Shown: positions 16,882 to 26,351, numbered from the stretch's first letter. The stretch: 48,176 bases of DNA from Polaromonas sp. (GCF_013817205.1 NZ_JACDDD010000021.1:1-48176), one strand, 5' to 3'. A program made the numbers and translations. Notes: a model not told the origin generated them from the sequence alone.

Positions 16882-19800
16882 TTACTCCGCGCGTTCACCG
16901 GTGGCCGGTGCTGTAGCAGCGGCCTGCTCGAACGGCAGGGTCGTGTCGCGCAGATCGCGTTTGGTCTCGACCAGCACCAGCGGGCCGCTGTCCAGCTGCG
17001 GCGCCGGTGCGCGTTCGCGGGGAACGTGGATGGGTTTGGGCTCGGCGGCCATGGCGGCTTGGACTTCGGCGATTTTGGTCGCGTCCGAGTTGACCCATTG
17101 CAGTCCGGAGGACTGTGCCACCTGGGCCAGGTCCTGCAGCGGCAGGTTGTAGCCTTGCACTTTCGGCAGGGCGCGGCCGGCCGGTGCCGCGGCTGCGGCA
17201 GCGGCAGCGGCGGGTGCTGCCACCGCGATCGGGGCGGCAGCCATGGGTGCGGCTTGTGGCGCCATCTGCGGCGCGGGTGTCGGCTCGGCCGGCGCTATGA
17301 ATTCAGGAGCTGTCTGCGACCGCTGGTCGGGGGCTACAGGCTGATTTGACTCTGAATTGCCAGCAGCGGCTTCTGCCGGCGCATCGCCACGCTCCGAACG
17401 CTCGCGGCGGTCGCGGCCATAACGGTCACGGCTGCGGCGCTCGCGCGGCTGGCGGTCACCGCCCTCATCGCCTTCGGCACGCGGCTGGACATCGGTTGAA
17501 GAGGCGGGCGCCACCGGGTTGCCGGCTTCGTCCTGCCCGGCAACCATGGCCGGGTGAGCGGCATCGAAGCTGTCGGCCTGGGCCGCAGCGGCCGGTGCCA
17601 TGCTGCCATCGCCTCGGTCACCACGGTCGTCACGGCGCTCGTTGCGGCGTCCGTTGCCACGATCACCACGCTCGCCACGGTCTCCGCGTTCACGACGGCC
17701 CTGGCCTTCAGGGCGGGCTTCGTTGTTGCGGTTGCCGTCCTGGCGTTCACCGTCGGCACTGGCCTCGACCGCGCGTTGCTGGAGCGGTGTCTCATCACCG
17801 GCCATGGCCGCAGCCATCGCGGCCTGATTGGCCATCGCCTGTTCATGTTGCTCGGCATCACGCGGTGCGCGGTCACCGCGCTCGCCACGTTCACCGCGAT
17901 CCCCACCGCGGCCGCGGCGGCCACGGCCTTCGGCGCCTGCGGCCTGACCGTCCACGCGTTCCGGACGCTCGCCGCGCGGTTCACGGGGCTCGCGTAGCTC
18001 ACGGACTTCGCGCGGTTCACGCGGCTCGCGCGGCTGTTCGGTGCGCTCGCCGGCCGCGCGCTCGGGGCGCTGGCCTTCCGGTCGACCTTCGGCAGCCGGT
18101 CGGTCACCGCGGCCTTCGCCACGTTCACCGCGCTCGCGACGCTCGCCGCCGCGACCTTCACCGCGTTCGCCACGTGCCTCGCGAGGCTGGTCCGGACGGC
18201 CTTCGCCGCGCGCTTCACCACCACGGCCTTCGCCGCGACCACCACGTCCGCCACGGCGTCCGTCGCGGCCACCGCGCTCACCGCCGCGGTCGGTGCGTTC
18301 ACCGCTGCGTTCGCCGCGCCCGTCACGGCGGGCTTCGCCGCTGCGTTCTTCTTTTTTCTCTTCGCGGGCCGGAGCGGCCACAGGAGCAATGTCGGCGCCG
18401 ACAAAAAACTCCTTGAGCTTGGCGAAGAAGCTTTTTTCAGCCGGTGCCGCAGCGATGGCGCGGGCCGGTGCCGGCACTGCCGGTGCGACGGCCACTGGTG
18501 CAACGGGCGCGGGTTTGGGCATCGCCTGCGGTGCCGGCGCATCGGGCAACACGCCCTTGATGACCGGTTCCTGCTTGTTGTGTTTTTCCTGGCTGCGGCG
18601 CGTGACGGTGGTTGCGTCTTCCATCTCGTCGGCCATCTTGTAGCTGGCCTCGATGTTGTCCAGGCGCGGGTCGTCGTGTTTCAGGCGCTCGAGCTTGTAG
18701 TTGGGCGTTTCCAGCGTCTTGTTGGGAACGAGAAGCACGTTGATGCGCTGCTTCATCTCGATCTTGGCGATCTCAGAACGCTTTTCGTTGAGCAGGAAGG
18801 AAGCTACATCGACAGGTACCTGGCACAGCACCGAGGCCGTGCTGTCCTTCATGGACTCTTCCTGGATGATGCGCAGGATCTGCAGCGCCGAGCTTTCGGT
18901 GTCGCGGATGTGGCCGGAGCCGCCGCAACGCGGGCAGGGAATCGATGCGCCTTCATTGAGCGCAGGGCGCAGACGCTGGCGACTCATCTCCATCAGGCCG
19001 AACTTGCTGATGGTGCCGAACTGCACACGCGCGCGGTCCTGGCGCAGCGCATCGCGCAGGCGGTTTTCAACGTCGCGGCGATTGCGCGACTCTTCCATGT
19101 CGATGAAATCGATGACGATCAGGCCGCCGAGGTCGCGCAAACGCATCTGGCGAGCGACTTCGTCGGCGGCTTCCAGGTTGGTGCGGGTGGCGGTTTCTTC
19201 AATGTCGCCGCCCTTGATGGCGCGGGCCGAGTTGACGTCGACCGAGACCAAAGCTTCGGTGTGGTCGATCACGATGGCGCCGCCGGAAGGCAGCTGCACG
19301 GTGCGGGCGTAAGCCGACTCGATCTGGTGCTCGATCTGGAAGCGGCTGAACAGAGGCGCGTCGTCACGGTAGCGCTTGACGCGGTGCTCGTGCTCGGGCA
19401 TCACGTGAGCCATGAATTGGCGCGCTTGCTCATAGACGTCGTCGGTGTCGAACAGGATGTCGCCGATGTCGCTGTTGAAGTAGTCGCGGATGGCGCGGAT
19501 CACCAGGCTGGATTCCTGGTAAATCAGGAAGGCGCCCTTGCCCTCCTTGCCGGCGCCGTCGATGGCGGTCCAAAGCTTGATCAGGTAGTTCAGGTCCCAC
19601 TGCAGCTCGGCGGCGCTGCGGCCGATGCCGGCGGTGCGGGCAATGATGCTGGCGCCGGCCGGGTATTCCAGCTGGTCCATGTTTTCCTTGAGCTCGGCCC
19701 GGTCTTCACCTTCGATACGGCGGCTGACGCCACCGCCGCGCGGGTTGTTGGGCATCAGCACCACATAACGGCCGGCCAGCGAAACAAAAGTTGTCAGGGC

Positions 19801-20139
19801 GGCGCCCTTGTTGCCGCGTTCTTCTTTTTCGACCTGAACCAGGATTTCCTGGCCCTCGCGGATCACGTCCTGGATACGCGCCTGGTTGACCGGCACGCCC
19901 TGGGCGAAGTACTGCTTGGAGATTTCCTTGAACGGCAAAAAGCCGTGACGGTCTTCACCGTAGTCGACAAAACAGGCTTCGAGCGAAGGCTCGACGCGGG
20001 TGACAACGGCCTTGTAGATGTTGCCCTTGCGCTGCTCGCGCCCTTCAATTTCGATTTCGTAGTCGAGGAGCTTTTGTCCGTCGACGATGGCCAGGCGGCG
20101 TTCTTCCGACTGCGTGGCATTGACCAGCATGCGTTTCAT
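16882..20139 (-). CDS. rne: Ribonuclease E
   Basis: A 1085-residue endoribonuclease that begins mRNA decay and processes rRNA and tRNA, and scaffolds the degradosome. The N-terminal catalytic half has the S1 domain ([20 protein letters not shown]), the DNase I-like active site with [13 protein letters not shown] and [14 protein letters not shown] (metal-binding Asp), and the zinc link CPRCGGSGH. Beyond residue 560 it is low complexity: Ala/Pro, then a long Arg-Gly-Glu-Asp tract (about 600-900), then Ala-rich. A conserved end near [19 protein letters not shown] follows. Length is like E. coli (1061). It is divergent from rluC and has a terminator at 16821-16848. Confidence 0.96.
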   Translation of the reverse strand: MKRMLVNATQSEERRLAIVDGQKLLDYEIEIEGREQRKGNIYKAVVTRVEPSLEACFVDYGEDRHGFLPFKEISKQYFAQGVPVNQARIQDVIREGQEILVQVEKEERGNKGAALTTFVSLAGRYVVLMPNNPRGGGVSRRIEGEDRAELKENMDQLEYPAGASIIARTAGIGRSAAELQWDLNYLIKLWTAIDGAGKEGKGAFLIYQESSLVIRAIRDYFNSDIGDILFDTDDVYEQARQFMAHVMPEHEHRVKRYRDDAPLFSRFQIEHQIESAYARTVQLPSGGAIVIDHTEALVSVDVNSARAIKGGDIEETATRTNLEAADEVARQMRLRDLGGLIVIDFIDMEESRNRRDVENRLRDALRQDRARVQFGTISKFGLMEMSRQRLRPALNEGASIPCPRCGGSGHIRDTESSALQILRIIQEESMKDSTASVLCQVPVDVASFLLNEKRSEIAKIEMKQRINVLLVPNKTLETPNYKLERLKHDDPRLDNIEASYKMADEMEDATTVTRRSQEKHNKQEPVIKGVLPDAPAPQAMPKPAPVAPVAVAPAVPAPARAIAAAPAEKSFFAKLKEFFVGADIAPVAAPAREEKKEERSGEARRDGRGERSGERTDRGGERGGRDGRRGGRGGRGEGRGGEARGEGRPDQPREARGERGEGRGGERRERGERGEGRGDRPAAEGRPEGQRPERAAGERTEQPREPREPREVRELREPREPRGERPERVDGQAAGAEGRGRRGRGGDRGERGERGDRAPRDAEQHEQAMANQAAMAAAMAGDETPLQQRAVEASADGERQDGNRNNEARPEGQGRRERGDRGERGDRGNGRRNERRDDRGDRGDGSMAPAAAAQADSFDAAHPAMVAGQDEAGNPVAPASSTDVQPRAEGDEGGDRQPRERRSRDRYGRDRRERSERGDAPAEAAAGNSESNQPVAPDQRSQTAPEFIAPAEPTPAPQMAPQAAPMAAAPIAVAAPAAAAAAAAAPAGRALPKVQGYNLPLQDLAQVAQSSGLQWVNSDATKIAEVQAAMAAEPKPIHVPRERAPAPQLDSGPLVLVETKRDLRDTTLPFEQAAATAPATGERAE

Positions 20140-20714
20140 GGTGATTCCTTCGTTCTTCTGTTCTCAAAACATCGCTGCCCGAAAACGGGCAAACGACGCC
20201 GGGAGCAGACGTTGAGCGAACGTGGGGAATTGCCGGAGAGCCTTTGACGGCGCAACAGCGAACCGGGGTCAACCGGTCAGCTGTGCAGTCTGGGCGTAGG
20301 CGCGTGGATGGGGCGAAGCGGGATCCGACGGGAGGTTGCTACAAAATCAGTAGCTGCTTGCGCCCGCAGGACAAGGGCTGGCGGCTGATTCATGCCAAAA
20401 AGCGGGGCTAAAAAGCGCCGCAGGCATAAATTCATCAGTACGACCAGAGTTGTCAAGAGGCGACCCATTCAAAGACCAGATTTCGCTGCTATCCGTGTTC
20501 AGCCCGCGGGGCTGAGCACATCGTATTCCGTAGTTGTATTCGCAAAACGTCGACTCGTCTGCACAACATCCTCCTGCCGCGGGGTGCCTGGCACCGGGCG
20601 CTTGCGGGCATTTGCTGCCAGTGGCGTCGACCTTCCAGCAAGGCTGTTGGCAGTGGGTTGATTGGTGTGTGGACTAAACTCCCAGACAAATCAACCACTT
20701 ACAGCTTGTCGCTA
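20140..20714. promoter_or_regulatory. rne / rluC divergent region with rne leader hairpin
   Basis: A 575-base gap with no convincing gene. Close to the rne start, GCCCG-AAAA-CGGGC (20177-20190) forms a compact hairpin in the rne leader. In E. coli the rne 5' leader folds into hairpins through which RNase E controls its own mRNA, so a similar role is plausible here. A TTGACA at 20456-20451 (minus) could be a -35, but its -10 is poor. An extended palindromic repeat copy lies at 20338-20390. For rluC no strong promoter was identified. Confidence 0.5.
20338..20390 (-). repeat. Extended palindromic repeat in the rne upstream region
   Basis: The core GCTACAAAATCAGTAGC (20338-20354) is followed on the plus strand by the inverted flank TGCTTGCGCCCGCAGGACAA and then GGGCTGGCGGCT. 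The element is therefore in minus orientation, the same as rne, and probably lies in its leader or promoter. Confidence 0.85.
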
Positions 20715-21866
20715 GTGAAACACATTATAGGCGCAGGTTCAGCCAAAACTCCTCGCCCGGGTAAACCCCCAAACCGCGTCGTAGCGGGGCGCGCCTTGCC
20801 TGCAGCCGAGCCGCAGAACCCAGCGCCTGCGCCTGAAAAGGCCGCCGTGCAAGCCTCATTTGTAACCGTTGACGAAGACTCGGCCGGCCAGCGCCTGGAC
20901 AATTTCCTCATTCGCCAGCTCAAGGGCGTGCCCAAAACCCATGTCTACCGCATCATTCGCAGTGGCGAGGTGCGCATCAACAAGGGCAGGGTGCAGGCCG
21001 ACACCCGGATTGAGGCTGGTGATGTGGTGCGCCTGCCGCCGGTGCGGACCTCGGAGCGTGCCGACCAGAAGGCCGAGGCCATGGCGGTCGCGATCGCGCG
21101 CCACGGCGCTGCCTCAACCACTGGCGGTTATGCGCCTTCGCGCGAGTTTCCCATCCTGTTCGAGGATGAGCACCTGCTGGCCATCGACAAGCCGGCCGGC
21201 GTGGCGGTGCACGGCGGCAGCGGCGTGGCTTTTGGCGTGATCGAGCAGTTGCGCATGGCGCGGCCGGACTGGAACTTCCTCGAACTGGTGCACCGGCTGG
21301 ACCGCGAAACCAGCGGCATCCTGCTGGTGGCCAAAAAAAGGGTGGCGCTGAAAAACCTGCAAGAGCAGTTTCGCGAGCGCGAAACCGACAAGATTTACCT
21401 GGCCATGGTGCAGGGCACCTGGCCGGCCAACAAAAAGGTGCTCGACAAGCCGCTGCAGAAATACCTGCTGCCCGACGGCGAGCGCCGCGTCCAGGTGGTC
21501 GGCAAGGACCACCCCGACGGCATGCGCGCCGTGACGCTTGTCAAGGTAAAAGCCGCCGCGCAGGATGGCAGTTTCAGCCTGCTGGAAGTCACCATCAAGA
21601 CCGGTCGAACGCATCAAATCCGCGTGCACCTGGTCAGCGAAGGCCATCCGATTGCCGGCGACGACAAATACGGTGATTTCGAACTCAACAAGGCGCTGCA
21701 AAAAGAAGCGTCCGGCGGTGTGCTGAAACGCATGTTTTTACATGCCTGGCGGTTAAAGTTCACGCATCCTTCCAGCGGCAAACGCATTGAACTGCGGGCC
21801 GCGCTTCCCCCTGATCTCGAGAGTTTCACCACCCATGCCGTCTCCCTCCAAGCCGCTGAACTTTGA
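20715..21866 (+). CDS. rluC: 23S rRNA pseudouridine synthase RluC
   Basis: A 383-residue RluA-family enzyme that converts uridines in 23S rRNA to pseudouridine. An S4 RNA-binding domain begins near FVTVDEDSAGQRLDNFLIRQ. The catalytic domain has the RluA motif LVHRLDRETSGILLVAKK with the catalytic Asp, and RTHQIRVHL further on. The start is uncertain: GTG at 20715 is chosen, but GTG at 20847 is preceded by AAAAGG and would still keep the S4 domain. A longer frame opens at TTG 20658. It is adjacent and divergent to rne, as in E. coli, where rluC neighbours rne. It overlaps the HAD gene by 32 bases. Confidence 0.9.
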   Translation: MKHIIGAGSAKTPRPGKPPNRVVAGRALPAAEPQNPAPAPEKAAVQASFVTVDEDSAGQRLDNFLIRQLKGVPKTHVYRIIRSGEVRINKGRVQADTRIEAGDVVRLPPVRTSERADQKAEAMAVAIARHGAASTTGGYAPSREFPILFEDEHLLAIDKPAGVAVHGGSGVAFGVIEQLRMARPDWNFLELVHRLDRETSGILLVAKKRVALKNLQEQFRERETDKIYLAMVQGTWPANKKVLDKPLQKYLLPDGERRVQVVGKDHPDGMRAVTLVKVKAAAQDGSFSLLEVTIKTGRTHQIRVHLVSEGHPIAGDDKYGDFELNKALQKEASGGVLKRMFLHAWRLKFTHPSSGKRIELRAALPPDLESFTTHAVSLQAAEL

Positions 21867-22506
21867 CCTGATCGCCTTCGACTGGGACGGCACGCTGTTC
21901 GACTCGACAACCATCATCGTGCGCTGCATTCAGGCCGCGGTGCGCGACGTGGGCGGCACCGTGCCAACCGATGGGGCCGCCGCCTATGTGATCGGGCTGG
22001 GCCTGATGCAGGCGCTGGCGCACGCTGCACCCGATGTACCGGAGAGCAAATACCCTGAACTCGGCGCGAGATATCGCCACCATTACATCGCCCACCAGAA
22101 CGACATCAGCCTGTTTGAGGGCGTGTTGCCCATGCTGGAGGCGCTCAAGGCACGTGGCCACATGCTGGCTGTCGCCACTGGCAAAAGCCGGCATGGCCTC
22201 GACGAAGCACTGCAGGCGGTGGAACTCAAGGGCCGGTTTGATGCCTCCCGCACCGCCGACGAAACCGCCGGCAAGCCGCACCCGCGCATGTTGCACGAAC
22301 TGATGGACCAGTTCGGCGTGACCCCGGCACGCACGCTGATGATTGGCGACACCACCCACGATCTGCAGATGGCCGTCAATGCCGGTTGCGCCAGTGTGGG
22401 TGTCAGTTACGGCGCGCATGAATTCGCCGCGTTTGACGCCCTCAGGCCGCGGTTTGTGGCGCATTCGGTGACCGAGTTGAACGACTGGCTGGCGCTCCAT
22501 GCCTGA
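21835..22506 (+). CDS. HAD-IA hydrolase, phosphoglycolate phosphatase-like
   Basis: A 223-residue haloacid-dehalogenase-type phosphatase. Motif I is FDWDGTLFDST with the nucleophile Asp. Motif II is LAVATGKS, the Lys region is TAGKPHPRML, and motif IV is LMIGDTTHDLQMA. The helical cap domain sits between motifs I and II, as in Gph-type enzymes. Phosphoglycolate phosphatase is the nearest named relative, but many HAD-IA proteins have other substrates, so no symbol is assigned. The ATG at 21835 lies within the end of rluC (32-base overlap), and its stop overlaps the start of the Rieske gene by 8 bases, which indicates translational coupling. Confidence 0.85.
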   Translation: MPSPSKPLNFDLIAFDWDGTLFDSTTIIVRCIQAAVRDVGGTVPTDGAAAYVIGLGLMQALAHAAPDVPESKYPELGARYRHHYIAHQNDISLFEGVLPMLEALKARGHMLAVATGKSRHGLDEALQAVELKGRFDASRTADETAGKPHPRMLHELMDQFGVTPARTLMIGDTTHDLQMAVNAGCASVGVSYGAHEFAAFDALRPRFVAHSVTELNDWLALHA

Positions 22507-22885
22507 AGCCGGTACCGCCGACCAGACCCCGGTGGCGCTGTGCCGCGCCGGTGACCTGGCCGACGGCGGGCAGGCCGTGCCTTTCGACGTGAATTACGCC
22601 GGCCAGACCTGCCGCGCTTTCGCGATCCGCTTCGAGGGCCGGCCGCACGCCTACCTGAATCGCTGTACCCATGTGGCCATGGAGCTGGATTGGCAGCCGA
22701 ACCGGGTGTTCGACGACAGCGGCCAGTGGTTGCTGTGCGCCAGCCACGGCGCGGCCTACCGACCCGACACCGGCGCCTGCAGCGGTGGCCCCTGCCACGG
22801 CGGGCTGATCAAAATAGACCTTGTAGAGCGCGATGGACTTGTTTTCTGGCACACATCCTACAAATTGAAGGCAATCGAGTTCTAA
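22499..22885 (+). CDS. Rieske [2Fe-2S] domain protein
   Basis: A 128-residue small Rieske protein. The cluster ligands are CTH (in LNRCTHVAMELDW) and CASH (in WLLCASHGAAYRPDTGACSG), the normal C-x-H and C-x2-H pair. There is no signal peptide or membrane segment, so a soluble ferredoxin-like role is likely. The gene is translationally coupled to the upstream HAD gene (8-base overlap) and ends 9 bases before sppA. This rluC-HAD-Rieske-sppA set is conserved in Burkholderiales (recalled), but the redox partner is unknown. Confidence 0.9.
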   Translation: MPEAGTADQTPVALCRAGDLADGGQAVPFDVNYAGQTCRAFAIRFEGRPHAYLNRCTHVAMELDWQPNRVFDDSGQWLLCASHGAAYRPDTGACSGGPCHGGLIKIDLVERDGLVFWHTSYKLKAIEF

Positions 22886-22894
22886 ACTACCGCT

Positions 22895-23950
22895 ATGAAT
22901 GATTCAAACCGCAACGACCCGTTCGATCACCCGAATTCTGATCCAAATCGGGCTCCAGCCCACGTCGGATCTGCGTCAGCAGCTCCTGAAAACATAGCAG
23001 ACCGCAATCGGCTCGATGCTGACCTGAAGCCGGGCTGGGAGCGTGCCACGCTGGAAAAACTGGTATTTGCGTCCCTGAACGAGCAAAAGACAGCACGCCG
23101 CTGGAAAACCTTTGTTCGCTTGGCCTGGCTGGCCTTTTTTGTGTTCCTGGTCTGGTTTGTCATGCACCGCAGCGCCGCCACCAGCGTGACCACGCCGCAC
23201 ACCGCTGTGGTGGAGATCAAGGGTGAAATCGCCGCCGGCGCTGACGCCAGTGCCGAGTTTGTCAACGCCGCCTTGCGCGCTGCCTTTGAAGACGAGGGCG
23301 CCAAGGCCGTGGTGCTGCTGATCAATTCACCCGGTGGCAGCCCGGTGCAGGCCGGGCTGATGAGCGACGAGATTGTTCGCCTCAAGGCAAAACACAAGAA
23401 GCCGGTGTATGCCGTGGTCGAAGAAACCTGCGCTTCCGCCGCCTATTACGTGGCCGCCTCGGCAGACAGGATTTTTGTCGACAAGGCCAGCATCGTTGGC
23501 AGCATAGGCGTGCTGATGGACGGTTTTGGTTTCACTGGCCTGATGGACAAGGTAGGCGTGGAGCGCCGACTGCTGACTGCTGGCGCCAACAAGGGCTTCC
23601 TGGACCCGTTCAGCCCGCAGACCGAAGAGCAGCGCGCTTATGCGCAAGCCATGCTGAACCAGATTCACCAGCAATTCATCACCGTGGTGAAGGCTGGCCG
23701 AGGCAAGCGGCTGAAGGAGACGCCGGAGATGTTCAGCGGTCTGTTCTGGACCGGTCAGCAGGCCGTCGAACTGGGCCTGGCCGACAACCTGGGCTCGCTT
23801 GACTATGTGGCGCGGGAAATTGTGAAAACCGAGGAAATCATCGACTACACGCGCCGCGAAAACGTCGCTGAGCGTCTGGCTAAACGCTTCGGTGCCGCAA
23901 TCGGCGATGGCGCGATTCGCAGCCTCAAGGCGATTCCCTCGATCCGCTGA
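22895..23950 (+). CDS. sppA: Signal peptide peptidase SppA (S49, short form)
   Basis: A 351-residue inner-membrane serine peptidase with a periplasmic catalytic domain that clears cleaved signal peptides. One hydrophobic anchor is at about residues 70-90. The S49 domain contains NSPGGSPVQAG, the Ser-bearing segment ASIVGSIGVLMDGFGF, and the Lys region in GANKGFLDPF. It is about half the length of E. coli SppA (618), which has two tandem domains; short forms like this are common and resemble SohB/SppA36 types. No good ribosome site precedes the ATG at 22895. A strong bidirectional terminator follows. Confidence 0.92.
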   Translation: MNDSNRNDPFDHPNSDPNRAPAHVGSASAAPENIADRNRLDADLKPGWERATLEKLVFASLNEQKTARRWKTFVRLAWLAFFVFLVWFVMHRSAATSVTTPHTAVVEIKGEIAAGADASAEFVNAALRAAFEDEGAKAVVLLINSPGGSPVQAGLMSDEIVRLKAKHKKPVYAVVEETCASAAYYVAASADRIFVDKASIVGSIGVLMDGFGFTGLMDKVGVERRLLTAGANKGFLDPFSPQTEEQRAYAQAMLNQIHQQFITVVKAGRGKRLKETPEMFSGLFWTGQQAVELGLADNLGSLDYVAREIVKTEEIIDYTRRENVAERLAKRFGAAIGDGAIRSLKAIPSIR

Positions 23951-23965
23951 ACGTGATGAGTCCAT

Positions 23966-23996
23966 AAAAAAGCCCGCTGCATGCGGGCTTTTTTTT
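23966..23996. terminator. Bidirectional intrinsic terminator between sppA and the RsmI-like gene
   Basis: AAAAAAGCCCGC, loop TGCAT, GCGGGC and eight T. A perfect stem with A/T runs on both sides separates the convergent transcripts. Confidence 0.92.
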
Positions 23997-24013
23997 CGGC
24001 TGCGCGCAGGGCT

Positions 24014-24781
24014 TCAGCGGCCGATGCAGAACACCGTGGGCAAGGCCAGCGGCGCCGCCGGTTTGTCGCGCTTCCAGGCGCTGGCAGGCGCGCTGTGTGA
24101 CCAGCCCGTGGGCAGGCTCAGGCCGCAGCTCAGGGCCAGCCGGGTGTTGGCTTGCAGCGTTTGCAACAGCGCCTGCAGCAGGGCGGTGTTGCGGTAGGGC
24201 GTCTCGATGAAAATCTGGGTCTGGCCGGTTTTCAGCGCCAGCGATTCGAGCTCCCGGATGCGCTGGCTGCGTTCGCCGCCATCCTGCGGCAAATAACCGA
24301 CAAACGCGAAGTTCTGGCCGTTCAGACCGCTTGCAGCCAGCGCCAGCATGAGCGACATCGGTCCGGCCAGCGGCAGCACCTGGATGCCCAGTTCATGCGC
24401 CGCGCGCACCACCGAGGAACCCGGGTCGGCAATTGCCGGCATGCCGGCTTCGCTGACCAGCCCGATGTCGCGGCCCTCCAGTGCAACCTTGAGCAGGGGC
24501 TTGGCATCGAAGCCGCCGCCATGATCACCTTTTTTATGCACCTCGCGCGGCAGCTCGGTGATCTGCAGCGCCTGCACCGGTTGCAACAGCGGCTGCACCT
24601 CGCCAACGCGTTTGAGATAGGCGCGTGTGCTTTTGGCGTTTTCGCAAATCCAGCAGGGCAGGCTGGCCGCGATCTGCAGCGTGCCCAGCGGGATCACGTC
24701 CTGCAAGGGTGCCTGCACCTCGCAGCCAAAGTCCAGCGGCGCCGGGACCAGGTAAAGCCGGCCTTTGGGCGCCGGGCTCAT
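24014..24781 (-). CDS. RsmI-like SAM-dependent methyltransferase (tetrapyrrole methylase fold)
   Basis: A 255-residue protein of the tetrapyrrole-methylase superfamily, close to RsmI, which 2'-O-methylates C1402 of 16S rRNA. Visible motifs are GRLYLVPAPLD at the N-terminus, IGLVSEAGMPAIADPGSSVV (residues about 105-124) and LAGPMSLMLALAASGLNGQ. Canonical RsmI begins with TPIGNLxD; here the N-terminus reads VPAPLDFG. That variant suggests a paralog rather than RsmI itself, so no symbol is given. Its ATG overlaps the maf stop by 4 bases, so they share an operon. A terminator lies just downstream. Confidence 0.85.
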   Translation of the reverse strand: MSPAPKGRLYLVPAPLDFGCEVQAPLQDVIPLGTLQIAASLPCWICENAKSTRAYLKRVGEVQPLLQPVQALQITELPREVHKKGDHGGGFDAKPLLKVALEGRDIGLVSEAGMPAIADPGSSVVRAAHELGIQVLPLAGPMSLMLALAASGLNGQNFAFVGYLPQDGGERSQRIRELESLALKTGQTQIFIETPYRNTALLQALLQTLQANTRLALSCGLSLPTGWSHSAPASAWKRDKPAAPLALPTVFCIGR

Positions 24782-25410
24782 GGCCGGTCTCCCGTCGGAC
24801 CCAGCAGCGTGATGCCGGCGGCGCGCAGCATGCGGCAGGTGCGTATCAGCGGCAGGCCGACCAGGGCGGTGGGGTCGTCGCTTTCTATCGATTCCAGCAG
24901 AGCGATGCCCAGGCCCTCGCTTTTGGCGCTGCCGGCGCAATCGTAGGGCTGCTCGGCGCGCAGGTAGTTTTCAATCTCCTGGTCGTCGAGTTCGCGAAAT
25001 TTCACGTTCACCGCGGCCAGTTCGACCTGCTCGAAGCCGGTATCGAAGCAAACCACGGCCACGGCGGTCTGGAATATCACGGCCTGGCCGCGCATCTCGC
25101 GCAACTGTGAGACGGCGCGTTCGTGGTTGCCCGGCTTGCCCAGTGGCTGGCCGCGCAGGTCGGCGACCTGGTCGGAACCTATTACCACGGCATGCGGAAA
25201 GTTAGCGGCCACTGCGCGGGCTTTAGCCAGTGCCAGACGCACTGCCAGTGTGGCAGGGGCTTCGCCGGGCAGCGGCGTTTCGTCCACATCCGGCGATACG
25301 ACTTCGAAGGGAAGGCCCAGCCGCGACAGCAGTTCATGGCGGTAACGCGAGCTGGAACCCAGAATCAGCGGGCGGGCAGCAGGGGTGGGGTGGTCGGCAG
25401 AAGGGCGCAT
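24778..25410 (-). CDS. Maf-family nucleoside triphosphate pyrophosphatase (YceF-like)
   Basis: A 210-residue Maf/HAM1-fold pyrophosphatase that hydrolyses non-canonical nucleotides. LILGSSSRYRHELLSRLG is the Maf signature, VDETPLPGE the second block, VVIGSDQVADLRGQPLGKP holds the catalytic Asp, and the later LRAEQPYDCAGSAKSEGLG completes the site. The position, divergent from yceD-rpmF-plsX, matches E. coli yceF, which prefers 7-methyl-GTP; that context favours YceF over YhdE type. The start at 25410 is only 26 bases from the yceD start, so the promoters must overlap. Confidence 0.9.
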   Translation of the reverse strand: MRPSADHPTPAARPLILGSSSRYRHELLSRLGLPFEVVSPDVDETPLPGEAPATLAVRLALAKARAVAANFPHAVVIGSDQVADLRGQPLGKPGNHERAVSQLREMRGQAVIFQTAVAVVCFDTGFEQVELAAVNVKFRELDDQEIENYLRAEQPYDCAGSAKSEGLGIALLESIESDDPTALVGLPLIRTCRMLRAAGITLLGPTGDRP

Positions 25411-25436
25411 GTGCTGATTCTCTTACACTGCTTGCC

Positions 25437-25988
25437 ATGTCGAAAAACCTCAACGTCCAGCGCCTCAACTTGCCGGCCTTTGCCCAGGCCGGCGAGCCGC
25501 TGGTGGAACTTACGCCGCTACAAAATATGGAGCGCCTAGCCCAGGAAATACATGGGCCGGCGCCCGATTTGGTCATCAACTGGCGCGCCAGCGGCGAGCT
25601 GCGCGCCCGCACCGGCGCCGAGGACGATGTCTGGGTCCACCTGGAGGCCAGAACCAGCCTGCCGCTGACTTGCCAGCGCTGCATGGGGCCGGTGGCAACG
25701 TCGCTGGAAATCGATCAGTGGTACCGGTTTGTGGCTGACGAAGATATCGCCATGGCCGAGGATGACCAATCCGAGGAGGACTTGCTGGTGATGGCGCCTC
25801 AGTTTGACTTGCTGGCGGTGGTCGAGGACGAATTGCTGATGGCCTTGCCGCTGGTCCCCATGCACGAAACCTGCCCCGAGACGCCGACGTTCAGCGCCGG
25901 CGAGGCCGAGCTGGCGCAGCCAGACGGCGAAGCGCCGGCCAAACCACACCCGTTTGCGGCACTGGCGCAGCTAAAAAGGTCCAAATAG
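25437..25988 (+). CDS. yceD: YceD/DUF177 family protein
   Basis: A 183-residue protein of the DUF177 family (Pfam YceD), found upstream of rpmF across bacteria and implicated in 23S rRNA accumulation. The CQRCMGPV segment (about residues 78-85) with CxxC is typical, and a later Cys in METCPET-like context follows (here HETCPET). The C-terminus is acidic then basic. It starts at ATG 25437 just after CTTGCC, with TACACT at about 25423 as a possible -10, so the mRNA may be nearly leaderless. A degenerate 17-bp repeat lies in frame at 25517-25533. Confidence 0.88.
   Translation: MSKNLNVQRLNLPAFAQAGEPLVELTPLQNMERLAQEIHGPAPDLVINWRASGELRARTGAEDDVWVHLEARTSLPLTCQRCMGPVATSLEIDQWYRFVADEDIAMAEDDQSEEDLLVMAPQFDLLAVVEDELLMALPLVPMHETCPETPTFSAGEAELAQPDGEAPAKPHPFAALAQLKRSK
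25517..25533. repeat. 17-bp palindromic repeat, degenerate copy inside yceD
   Basis: GCTACAAAATATGGAGC lies in frame in yceD (reading PLQNMERL). The right half is the GGAGC variant seen also at 43569. The following GCGCCTAGCCCAGG resembles the inverted flank of other copies, but weakly. Confidence 0.5.
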
Positions 25989-26053
25989 GCGCGCTTGCTT
26001 GGCCTATTTTTGGCGAGCCGACGGGCGCCCCGCTGACCGCAGCTTGCCGGGGA

Positions 26054-26083
26054 TTGGACCAGCCAGCCGTATCACGCTATAAT
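26054..26083 (+). promoter_or_regulatory. Sigma-70 promoter of rpmF
   Basis: TTGGAC (26054-26059), 18-base spacer and perfect TATAAT (26078-26083), 86 bases before rpmF. It probably drives rpmF-plsX-fab. Confidence 0.8.
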
Positions 26084-26168
26084 CAAAGGCTTCGCGCCGG
26101 ACCCACAGAACCCACCCAAGGGATCCAGAGCGCAATTACCAACCCTATACCCCCCTCAGGAGCGGATC

Positions 26169-26351
26169 ATGGCCGTCCAGCAGAACAAAAAATCACCTTC
26201 CAAGCGCGGCATGCACCGTGCGCACAATGCCCTGACCGTTCCAGGTCTGGCTGTCGAGTCCACCACTGGCGAGATTCACCTGCGCCACCACATCAGCCCC
26301 ACCGGCTTTTACCGTGGTCGCAAGGTTGTGAAAACAAAATCCGAAGCGTAA
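26169..26351 (+). CDS. rpmF: 50S ribosomal protein L32
   Basis: A 60-residue L32 beginning [20 protein letters not shown], with the C-terminal [16 protein letters not shown]. It is the cysteine-free form: the CxxC zinc knuckles of the other L32 class are replaced by LTVPGLAVE and HLRHHIS. It is a normal-length 50S subunit protein. AGGAG lies just before the ATG. The yceD-rpmF-plsX order is universal in proteobacteria and links ribosome and membrane synthesis. A strong promoter precedes it. Confidence 0.97.
   Translation: MAVQQNKKSPSKRGMHRAHNALTVPGLAVESTTGEIHLRHHISPTGFYRGRKVVKTKSEA

Noticed and set aside
16329..17152. Several open frames (about 90-260 codons) in the livF-rne gap
   Set aside because: They cross hairpin repeats on both strands, lack ribosome sites and match no family.
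17346..18416. Open frame of 356 codons rich in His and Arg opposite rne
   Set aside because: Mirror of the low-complexity RNase E tail; composition follows from the repeats.
18580..20247. Open frame of 555 codons on the plus strand opposite rne
   Set aside because: It is the antisense of the RNase E catalytic domain. No known domain or ribosome site; long antisense frames are expected in GC-rich genes.
24880..24905. CTATCGATTCCAGC in maf as another palindromic repeat copy
   Set aside because: Shares GAATCGATAG with the rarA copy, but the arms do not pair at 17 bp.
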